Shown here one piece after another: positions 27,301 through 33,053 of a DNA stretch of 64,000 bases. Each line of letters opens with the position of its first letter. Positions within the stretch are counted from its first letter, which is position 1. This stretch comes from Solirubrobacter taibaiensis (GTDB lineage: Bacteria; Actinomycetota; Thermoleophilia; Solirubrobacterales; Solirubrobacteraceae), in NCBI GenBank assembly GCA_027587225.1, contig JAPDDQ010000032.1, positions 32,114 through 96,113 on the forward strand, in the 5' to 3' direction. The position numbers and the translations under genes were made by a program. Below the pieces are notes generated by a model. That model saw only the letters and a list, made by a program, of their open reading frames with translations, was not told the origin of the DNA and did no database searches.

Positions 27301-27739
27301 GACGACCACCCCGCCCGCGGGCAAGGTCAGCGCGATCGTGCCCAGCACGCTCGGGCTCGCCGTCAACCCGATGGTGCTCGGTCCGTTCATCCCGGGCGTG
27401 GCGCAGACGTACACCGGCACGACGACCGCGGTCGTCACGTCGTCGTGGCCCAACGCCACGCTGTCCGTCTACGACGAGGACGCGAACACCAACACGAACG
27501 GCCGCCTGCTCAATGGCGCGTCGATCATCCCGCGCGACATGGACGTCCTGAACAACCTCGGCGCCTACCAGGCGCTGGGCAACGCGACCGCGCAGCGCAC
27601 GATCGCGACCTGGACGACCCCGGTGGCCAGCACGTCGGCCACGATCACGCTCCGTCAGGTGATCCAGAACAACGATGTGCTCGTGGCGGGTGAGTACGCC
27701 AAGACGCTGACGTACTCGCTGTCCACCACGACACCGTAA
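24332..27739 (+). CDS. Secreted ThuA + PQQ/GSDH-type sugar dehydrogenase protein (paralogue 1)
   Basis: 1135 residues from GTG 24332, which has GGAGGAG eight bases upstream. After a signal peptide (~35 aa, ending FAAAQG) comes a ThuA glutamine-amidotransferase-like domain (~40-310: LYTGTTGFRHTDAINNG, GGGIAGVHNASDMG). A glucose/sorbosone-dehydrogenase propeller follows (~330-877: DGVLGFTLQPGF, GHVGGAGLDFD, DLRGKVLRIKP, EIYAMGFRQPF). An Ig-like module spans ~880-987, and a C-terminal domain (~997-1135) ends LSTTTP and is shared with the next gene. The leader and N-terminal two thirds are close to paralogue 2. Extracellular sugar oxidation with PQQ is inferred from the family; the ThuA role outside trehalose use is unclear. 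Confidence 0.88.
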   Translation: MGRGSSLGVPDRRALLLGVAVALITALALPSFAAAQGEGKRILLYTGTTGFRHTDAINNGRPVVQAALVAAGYTVDWEDCTNNGTTAPPTATQCNNADKNPRIFTDANLARYDAILLLNASAGPPGPLWDANAKAAIIKFTQNGGGIAGVHNASDMGTQQLTWDWWDGNSPNSAVGSLMAGHAATSLTNIAQVQVADKNHLSTKDLPDQYGMGDEHYNFQRNVRGSHHVLATLDERTYNPGANGKGQDHPISWCKLYDGPDINDNTGTNKAYKDGRVWITGMGHFGASYTENGGNNPLIKQIVGGTAWVAGGGKKTDCSGTVWSGYRRTVLVANANQPIGIDVSKDGKVFWSEAGLAGTAANNYNSEGSIVMHDQKGAPGNKTTVAVIPTRADHGNSEDGVLGFTLQPGFDLADPTKRHVFAYYSPRPGPGDNWPTGLTSPPATAVGYNQISRWTLTADGKGVEPNSERVILRVPKAKIGGTTSTATPPVPGQGAPAGFPGGPTDSGPGHVGGAGLDFDSEGNLYLGVGDDVSPNASGHSGYIPMDYRASERWDARKTSANTADLRGKVLRIKPTLAPIASDFPPGVGSTYTIPAGNLFPIGTAKTRPEIYAMGFRQPFTLHTDAKNPGLIGVGEYCHDGSTDRAQRAPAGTCEWNLVGKASNQGWPFCVGDQSVANTAWRWNYANQTTTGSQYDCTQEQIPSDIRWAPEGQTAAAPTFDGLDMIPKPVPATIWKKYPNAGNTGLQSAADFGDLSLGGMQPMAGPIFRYNAATAGSGGFPAYYDGSWLINNRGANDGWWKEVKIRNDNQQMLGVKDWLPYNNAGTATTQQNSLVIGTQFGDDGALYMARYPVTCCRNNTNAGSTVQIVKITFDVYEETNAPSVTAAFDPVAPGNGRTYTGPVTLNFTSTDPANADPAQPQAGVDYIEHRVILNGVPGPWVRSTNPGLVNPYTSSVTVSELGAYSIEYRSADRGGNAEAAKSVSFWINRPTTTTPPAGKVSAIVPSTLGLAVNPMVLGPFIPGVAQTYTGTTTAVVTSSWPNATLSVYDEDANTNTNGRLLNGASIIPRDMDVLNNLGAYQALGNATAQRTIATWTTPVASTSATITLRQVIQNNDVLVAGEYAKTLTYSLSTTTP

Positions 27740-27752
27740 GCAGCAGTGATCA

Positions 27753-27784
27753 CCTCGCTCGCGCGGTCCGCCGCGCGGGCGAGG
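27753..27784 (+). terminator. Hairpin after ThuA paralogue 1
   Basis: A 14-base stem (27753-27766 with 27771-27784; one T:G wobble) closes a TCCG loop in the 86-base gap before the two-cupredoxin gene. It is followed by TTGCAGTTCAT. It may attenuate rather than fully end transcription, since the next gene is functionally linked. Confidence 0.65.
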
Positions 27785-27825
27785 TTGCAGTTCATATCCG
27801 GGTCTGTCGAAGGGGAACGCTGGTC

Positions 27826-29403
27826 ATGAAGGTGAAGGTCCTGCCGTGGATGATCTGTGCGCTGGTCGCGCTCTTCGTCGTCCCGGCCCTGGCGAACGGG
27901 GATTCACACGCCGCACGTGAGAACGTGGACGCCGCGTTCGTGGTCTTCGACAACGGCTTCCACGAGGACGGACGGCCGCTCGAGGACAACACCGTGAACA
28001 TCACGCCCGGCGGCCGCGTGACCTTCAGCTACCCCGTCGGCTTCAGCGTCCACAACGCGGACTTCGAGCAGACCCCACCGACGTCGTGTGTGCAGACCGC
28101 GGCCGGAGCCGGGTCCACCATCGAACCGGCGCCGCCGCTCCCGGCCGGCGTCCAAGGCCCAGGCTGGGAAGGCTCCTGCCTCTTCCAGACCACGGGCGTC
28201 TACACCTTCCTCTGCGTCGCGCATCCGAACATGACCGGCACGGTCATCGTCGGCACGCCGACGCCGACCCCCACGCCGACCGCGACGCCGACGTCCACCC
28301 CGACCGCGACGCCCACGGCGACCCCGACTCCCCCCACCCCGGCCGGCCCGCGCATCGAGGCGCACGACGGCACGGGCTCGCCCGCGTACTGGTGGCAGGA
28401 CGCGTCGCAGTCGAGCCCCGCCGACAGCAGCGTCACGATCAAGGCCGGCGAGCGCGTCACGTTCGGCTACCCGGCCGGAACGAACCTGCACAACGTGTCC
28501 TTCACGGGCACGCCCGCGCCGACGACGTGCCCGCAGACGAAGGCCGCGACCGGGTCGACCCTGATCGATCCCGACAACGCGCCTCCGCTCCCCGGCTTCG
28601 TGGTGCCCTTCGGGCCCGGCTGGGAGGGCTACTGCGAGTTCCCGTCGCCCGGCACCTACCGGCTCGTGTGTGCTGTGCACCCGGACATGACCGGCACGGT
28701 GATCGTCGAGCCGATCGCGACGCCCACGCCGACACCGACTCCGACGCCCACGCCGACACCGACGCCGACACCGACGCCGACTCCGACACCGACGCCGACT
28801 CCGACTACGACTCCGACGCCCACGCCGACTCCGACGCCCACGCCGACACCGACCCCAACCCCAACGCCGACGCCGACGCCGACGCCCACCGCGACCCCGA
28901 CGGCCACGCCGACCGCGACCGCGACGCCGTCCCCGAGCCCCACACCGGTCCCGGGCACGACGACCGCGCCCGTCACGGCGCGCAGCATCGTGCCGTGGAT
29001 GCTCGCGATCAACCTCGCGACCACCGGGCCGACGCTCGGGCCGATCATCCCGGGCGTCGCCGCCACCTACGACGCGAGCGTCACGGCGACGCTGACGAGC
29101 ACCACCGGCAACGCGACGCTCTCGATCGCGGACGCCGACAGCGGCACGGGCCGGCTCACCAACGGCACCACCGAGCTCTCGTCGGCGCTCCAGGTGCGCG
29201 CGACCAACGCGGCCAACCCGAACACGACGTTCACGAACCTGCGTGGGCTGAGCAACCCGGTCGCGCTGCTCAGCTACACCACCGCGCTCGCGAACGAGCC
29301 CGTCACCGTCACCGTGCGCCAGACGATCGCCGCCACCCAGGCACTGACCGCGGGCGCCTACACCAAGAGCGTCGTGTTCATCCTCTCGACCACGACGCCG
29401 TGA
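27826..29403 (+). CDS. Secreted protein with two type-1 copper (cupredoxin) domains and Thr-Pro linkers
   Basis: 525 residues with signal peptide (ending VVPALANG). Cupredoxin 1 (~36-142) has the ligand His in SVHNADF and the C-x2-H-x2-M loop FLCVAHPNM. Cupredoxin 2 (~175-295) has NLHNVSF and LVCAVHPDM, the same loop spacing. Thr-Pro linkers separate them (~143-172) and extend for ~80 residues after the second (~297-375). The last ~140 residues match the C-terminal domain of the preceding ThuA protein, including the LSTTTP end. Small blue-copper proteins carry single electrons, so it may take electrons from the neighbouring sugar dehydrogenase and pass them on to the multicopper oxidase. Confidence 0.88.
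   Translation: MKVKVLPWMICALVALFVVPALANGDSHAARENVDAAFVVFDNGFHEDGRPLEDNTVNITPGGRVTFSYPVGFSVHNADFEQTPPTSCVQTAAGAGSTIEPAPPLPAGVQGPGWEGSCLFQTTGVYTFLCVAHPNMTGTVIVGTPTPTPTPTATPTSTPTATPTATPTPPTPAGPRIEAHDGTGSPAYWWQDASQSSPADSSVTIKAGERVTFGYPAGTNLHNVSFTGTPAPTTCPQTKAATGSTLIDPDNAPPLPGFVVPFGPGWEGYCEFPSPGTYRLVCAVHPDMTGTVIVEPIATPTPTPTPTPTPTPTPTPTPTPTPTPTPTTTPTPTPTPTPTPTPTPTPTPTPTPTPTATPTATPTATATPSPSPTPVPGTTTAPVTARSIVPWMLAINLATTGPTLGPIIPGVAATYDASVTATLTSTTGNATLSIADADSGTGRLTNGTTELSSALQVRATNAANPNTTFTNLRGLSNPVALLSYTTALANEPVTVTVRQTIAATQALTAGAYTKSVVFILSTTTP
28718..28940 (+). repeat. ACGCCGAC/ACGCCCAC tandem repeat encoding a Thr-Pro linker
   Basis: Roughly 220 bases of 6- and 12-base units (ACGCCG, ACACCG, ACTCCG, ACGCCC) encode an uninterrupted Thr-Pro ladder, with one triple Thr. 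A shorter version occurs at about 28252-28340. Synonymous variation at Thr and Pro codons shows selection for the peptide. Such linkers are extended, often glycosylated, and likely length-variable by slippage. Confidence 0.85.
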
Positions 29404-29410
29404 CGGACCG

Positions 29411-29439
29411 ACCGTCCGCCGGGATTACCGGCGGACGGT
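29411..29439. terminator. Bidirectional terminator hairpin between convergent genes
   Basis: ACCGTCCGCCGG (29411-29422) pairs perfectly with CCGGCGGACGGT (29428-29439) around GATTA. It lies where the two-cupredoxin gene meets the end of the oppositely oriented oxidase operon, and includes the TAA stop of the latter. Confidence 0.8.
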
Positions 29440-30120
29440 GACGCTCGCGCGCGGAGCGGACTTCGCGGCGTTGCCCGCGAGGTCCTTGGCGCTGACCTGC
29501 ACGCGGTAGCTACCGGTCTTGAGGCCCTTGACCGTGATCGAGCGCGTGCCCTTGGCCACCTCGACCGTCCGCGTGGTCACGGAGCGACCGCGCGTGGCCT
29601 TGACGGTGACCTTGCCCGCCTCTGACAGCCGGAACTTCACGCGCACGCCGCGCGCGACGCGCGACACCTTCACGCGGTCGAGCTTCGGCACGACCGTGTC
29701 CCGCACCTCGAAGACCGACAGCGGCGGGATGTCGTTCGCCAGCGGCTGCTCGCTCAGCGGCGGCGGCGGCAGCGGGGCCGGGGCTTGGCCGTCGGCGCCG
29801 AGCACGATGACCTTGCCGGTCATCGTGGAGCCGTGCAGCGCACACAGGAACTCGTACTCGCCGGGCGTCGTGAACGTGTTCGACGCGGTCTGAGGCGCCA
29901 CCAGGTTCAGGGACGCGAACTCCCAGTTCGCCGACTTGTTCTTGACGTTGTGCGGGAAGGACGCGAACGCCCAGTCGACCTTCTCGCCGGCCTTGATCGT
30001 GACCTCGGCCGGGGACCACGTGTTGGTGACGTCCACGGCTCGCACCGTGGCGTCGGCGGCCGCGACGGCCGGGAACGCGAGTACGGCGAGCAGCGCCGCG
30101 GCGGGAACGGACGCGCGCAT
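29425..30120 (-). CDS. Secreted cupredoxin with C-terminal beta domain
   Basis: 231 residues from ATG 30120, which shares one base with the stop of the oxidase gene (TGATG). Signal peptide MRASVPAAALLAVLAFPAVA is followed by a cupredoxin (~25-110) with His in FPHNVKN and the loop FLCALHGSTM. A Pro-rich linker leads to a ~90-residue Ig/FN3-like domain (VRVKFRLSEAGKVTVKA, GSYRVQVSAKDLAGN), also found at the C terminus of the other cupredoxin in this operon. An electron donor or acceptor for the oxidase is inferred. The longer open frame upstream lies inside the oxidase gene and is not used. Confidence 0.87.
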   Translation of the reverse strand: MRASVPAAALLAVLAFPAVAAADATVRAVDVTNTWSPAEVTIKAGEKVDWAFASFPHNVKNKSANWEFASLNLVAPQTASNTFTTPGEYEFLCALHGSTMTGKVIVLGADGQAPAPLPPPPLSEQPLANDIPPLSVFEVRDTVVPKLDRVKVSRVARGVRVKFRLSEAGKVTVKATRGRSVTTRTVEVAKGTRSITVKGLKTGSYRVQVSAKDLAGNAAKSAPRASVTVRR

Positions 30121-31595
30121 CACACGATCTCCATCTGCAGCATCATGGCCTTGTCGGCGTGCTCGAGCGCGTGGCAGTGGAACACGTACTTGCCCCGGTA
30201 GGGCGCGAACCACGCGAGCACGGTCACGGTCTCGTTGGGCAGGACGCCGACCGTGTCCTTCCACCCGAGGCGGTCGGCCAGCGCGACCGGCGCACTGGAG
30301 CGCTCGAGGATGCGGAACAGGAACCCGTGCAGGTGCATCGGGTGCACCCGGTTGGAGTTGTTCACGAACGTCCACAGCTCCGTGCTGCCGAGGCGCGGAC
30401 GGACATCGATGCGGTTGGGGTCCCATCCCAGCCCGTTGATCTGCCAGGCGGCCGTGCCGAGCGCGAGCTCCCAACGGCGGCGCGCGTTCGGCGCCGGTAG
30501 CGGCTCCGGGTCGCGCAGGCGCGAAGGGACGCGGAAGTCCTCGCTGACCTTGCCGCCCTCGATGTCGAAGCGCATGATCGGCGTGGTGCCGGCGTTCGCC
30601 TCGGCGTCGGTGTTGTAGAGCACGAGCTCCTCCCCTGGCCCGTAGGCGGAGAAGTCGATCACGATGTCCACGCGCTCGGCCGGGTGCAGCGGGATGTTGG
30701 TTCGCGGGACGGGGCGTGCGAGCAGGCCGCCGTCGCCGGCGATCTGCGTCATCGGCCGCCCGCCGCCGAGCCGCAGCGCGTAGGAGCGCGCGTTGGAGGC
30801 GTTCAGGAACCGCAGGCGGTACTTGCGGCGCTGGACGGCCATGCGCGGGGAGATCGCGCCGTTGACCAGCAGCGTGTCACCGCGGAAGCCGATGTCCACG
30901 TTCTCCGCGTAGCGGAACGAGCCGTCCTTGTTGAACGCGTGGTCGGCCAGCACCAGCGGGACGTCGAACTCGCCCTGCGGCAGCCTGAGCTCGGTCTCTA
31001 GGTCGTCCTCGAGGATGTACATCGAGACGAGCCCGTAGTAGAGCGTCTTGGACGTGCGGCCGTGCGCGTGATCGTGGTACCAGAGCGTCGCGGCGTCCTG
31101 GTCGTTGGGGTACTTGTAGTCGAAGTGCCCGCCGGCCGGGATGACGTCCATCGGGTGCCCGTCGTGTTCGGCGGGGACGTAACCGCCGTGCAGGTGCACG
31201 TTGGTCTCGAACGGGAGGCCGTTCGTCTGCCGGACGACGACCTCGCGGCCCTTCTTGGCCCGGATCAGCGGACCCGGGTAGACGCCGTCGTAGCCGTAGA
31301 TCGGGGTCTGAAAGCCGGGCAGGACCTCGGCCATGCCCTCGCGCACGGTCATCGCGTACGTGTCCCGCGTGCGTGACGTCGCGACCGGGACCAGCTCCGG
31401 GATTCGCGGCAGGTCCTGCTGGAAGGGCGTGAACGGCGACTTGGCCTGGGAGCGGATCGCGGCGGAGGTCACCGTCGCCTTGCGCGGGCGCAACACGTCC
31501 GGGGCCGCGAACGTGCACAGCAGCGCGATCGAGCCGAACCCGTTGCGCATGAGATCGCGTCGCGACCACGCGTCGGCGGGCGGACGGAAGCTCAT
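30120..31595 (-). CDS. Multicopper oxidase (laccase/CotA/bilirubin-oxidase type), Tat-exported
   Basis: 491 residues from ATG 31595, overlapping the upstream stop (ATGA). A twin-arginine motif (WSRRDLMRNGF) starts the signal region, consistent with export after copper loading. All four copper-binding blocks are intact: NVHLHGG, LWYHDHAHG, HPMHLHGF, and HCHALEHADKAMM, with the Met axial ligand region. The family oxidises phenols, metals or reduced cupredoxins and reduces oxygen to water. It lies between two cupredoxin genes in one operon, which suggests that a blue-copper protein is its physiological electron partner. Confidence 0.95.
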   Translation of the reverse strand: MSFRPPADAWSRRDLMRNGFGSIALLCTFAAPDVLRPRKATVTSAAIRSQAKSPFTPFQQDLPRIPELVPVATSRTRDTYAMTVREGMAEVLPGFQTPIYGYDGVYPGPLIRAKKGREVVVRQTNGLPFETNVHLHGGYVPAEHDGHPMDVIPAGGHFDYKYPNDQDAATLWYHDHAHGRTSKTLYYGLVSMYILEDDLETELRLPQGEFDVPLVLADHAFNKDGSFRYAENVDIGFRGDTLLVNGAISPRMAVQRRKYRLRFLNASNARSYALRLGGGRPMTQIAGDGGLLARPVPRTNIPLHPAERVDIVIDFSAYGPGEELVLYNTDAEANAGTTPIMRFDIEGGKVSEDFRVPSRLRDPEPLPAPNARRRWELALGTAAWQINGLGWDPNRIDVRPRLGSTELWTFVNNSNRVHPMHLHGFLFRILERSSAPVALADRLGWKDTVGVLPNETVTVLAWFAPYRGKYVFHCHALEHADKAMMLQMEIV

Positions 31596-32479
31596 CGCTT
31601 CACCTTCAGCGTCTTCTTCGCCACGTTGCTCTTGTTGGCCATCGCGTCGACGGCGCGCCACTCGACCGTGTAGGTGCCCGTCTTCCGCAGGCTCGAGCTG
31701 CGGAGCACAACGGAGCGCGTGCCGGCCGCGACGTGCAGCCGCGCGCTCGTCACCACGGTCTTACCGCGCCGGACCGTGACCTCGACGTTGGCCGGCTCGG
31801 AGACCCAGAAGCTGAGCTTCGCGCCGCCGGTGGCGGGCGTGACCCGCGCGCGCAGCAGGCGTGGCGCCTCGGTGTCCTTGGTCGCGATCTTGCCGGGGGC
31901 CGGTGTGGTGGTGTGATTGTCGGGCACGGGCGTCGCGCCAGGCGGCGGCGTGGACTGGAAGGTCGCGGTGGCCGTGGCCGATGCGGTCGGCGTGGAGGTC
32001 TGCGTCACGGACGGGGTCGCGGTCTGCGTGACCTCGACGGGCTCGCCCTCGACCGTGATCGTGCCCTTCATCGTCGAGCTGTGCAGGAAGCAGTAGTACG
32101 TGTAGACGCCGGGCTTGCCGAACCTGTGCGAGCTCGTGCCGCCGACCTGCCACTTCATCGGGTCGCGGCCGTTCCAGCCGGCGTCCGGCGTGTTCTTGTC
32201 CACCGGGACGGCGTTGTGGTTCATCTGCGTCGCTTCGCCCGAGGCGAAGTCCCACGTGACCGTCTCGCCGGTTTGGATGGTCACGTTGCCGAGCTCGCCG
32301 GGATCGCACGTGGTCTTGCGCTCCAGGGAGAAGCACGGCCCGCCGTTCTCGACGGAAAAGATCGTCTTGCTCTCTCTCGCACCGGCCACGCCGACGCTGC
32401 CCACGACCCCGGCGACCAGCAGTGCAGCGGCCGCGGCGGCGATCCCGGGCCGACGCAGGCGGCTCAGATCGGTCCTCAT
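31592..32479 (-). CDS. Secreted cupredoxin with Thr/Ser-rich linker, first gene of oxidase operon
   Basis: 295 residues from ATG 32479; GGAGAA precedes it at good spacing, so the longer open frame to 32509 is rejected. A signal/anchor helix (~12-38) is followed by a cupredoxin (~45-150) with MNHNAVP as the His region and YYCFLHSSTM as the C-x2-H-x3-M loop. A ~60-residue Thr/Pro/Ala linker connects to an Ig/FN3-like C-terminal domain homologous to that of the third gene. Its stop overlaps the oxidase start by four bases. Confidence 0.88.
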   Translation of the reverse strand: MRTDLSRLRRPGIAAAAAALLVAGVVGSVGVAGARESKTIFSVENGGPCFSLERKTTCDPGELGNVTIQTGETVTWDFASGEATQMNHNAVPVDKNTPDAGWNGRDPMKWQVGGTSSHRFGKPGVYTYYCFLHSSTMKGTITVEGEPVEVTQTATPSVTQTSTPTASATATATFQSTPPPGATPVPDNHTTTPAPGKIATKDTEAPRLLRARVTPATGGAKLSFWVSEPANVEVTVRRGKTVVTSARLHVAAGTRSVVLRSSSLRKTGTYTVEWRAVDAMANKSNVAKKTLKVKR

Positions 32480-32618
32480 CACAGTTCTCCTCAACCCGGC
32501 ATGGCCCAAAACTCACCCTTAGGCCGATGAGCGACCGAAGGTACCACGGTTATGTATGAGGCGCGAGCGAAGTCTCCGTTCCTCGACGAAAGTGTGAGGC
32601 CCAAGCGTTCAGAAGTCA

Positions 32619-32647
32619 TTGCCATCAGTTCAAGCCCTTGCTAGCTT
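32619..32647 (+). promoter_or_regulatory. Promoter of the I78-like/MMPL operon
   Basis: TTGCCA (32619-32624), 17 bases, then TAGCTT (32642-32647). The GTG at 32655 lies eight bases after the -10, pointing to a leaderless transcript and deciding the start of the next gene. Confidence 0.6.
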
Positions 32648-32654
32648 CGGATTC

Positions 32655-33050
32655 GTGAGGAGAACGAGGTGGTTGCTCGGTCTCGTGGTCGTGCTGGTGC
32701 TTGCAGGTGTGAGCATCGCGATCGCGTCCCGAGGCGACGAAGAAGAGAAGAAGCCCGCGGGCGCCAATCTGAGCGCGATCCTGTGCCCGCTGGAGTCGAC
32801 CGGCAAGACCGACGCCGGTGGTCAACCTGAATTGAAGCCTGCGAAGGACGCGTTCGACACCGCCGAATTGCTGGACCTGCCGCTCGAGGAGGCCCGTCAA
32901 AAGGCTGGGGCGAAGGGTTGCGAGATCGCGGTGTCCGTGCAGGACGGGGCCGGGCAGCCCGTCCCGATCGAGCTCAACCCCAAGCTGATCTACGTCTACA
33001 CCGAGAAGGGAATCGTCACCCAGATCGAAGGCGTGGGCGGCGGCATCTAG
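32655..33050 (+). CDS. Membrane-anchored protein with peptidase-inhibitor I78-like domain
   Basis: 131 residues from GTG 32655; an ATG at 32619 in the same frame would overlap the promoter. One N-terminal transmembrane helix (WLLGLVVVLVLAGVSIAIA) is followed by a charged linker. A ~55-residue domain then begins LLDLPLEEARQKA and includes GCEIAVSVQDG, PKLIYVYTEKGIVTQIEG. The pattern of a helix, a Cys-containing strand, and a final RxNVxxxxGVVTxV-like strand resembles inhibitor family I78; that assignment is tentative. It ends three bases before the MMPL gene, so they are cotranscribed. Confidence 0.6.
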   Translation: MRRTRWLLGLVVVLVLAGVSIAIASRGDEEEKKPAGANLSAILCPLESTGKTDAGGQPELKPAKDAFDTAELLDLPLEEARQKAGAKGCEIAVSVQDGAGQPVPIELNPKLIYVYTEKGIVTQIEGVGGGI

Positions 33051-33053
33051 CCC

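Noticed and set aside
28252..28940. Short repeats considered as a CRISPR array
   Set aside because: The repeats are 6-12 bases without unique spacers, are in frame within a secreted protein and encode Thr-Pro; no cas genes are present.
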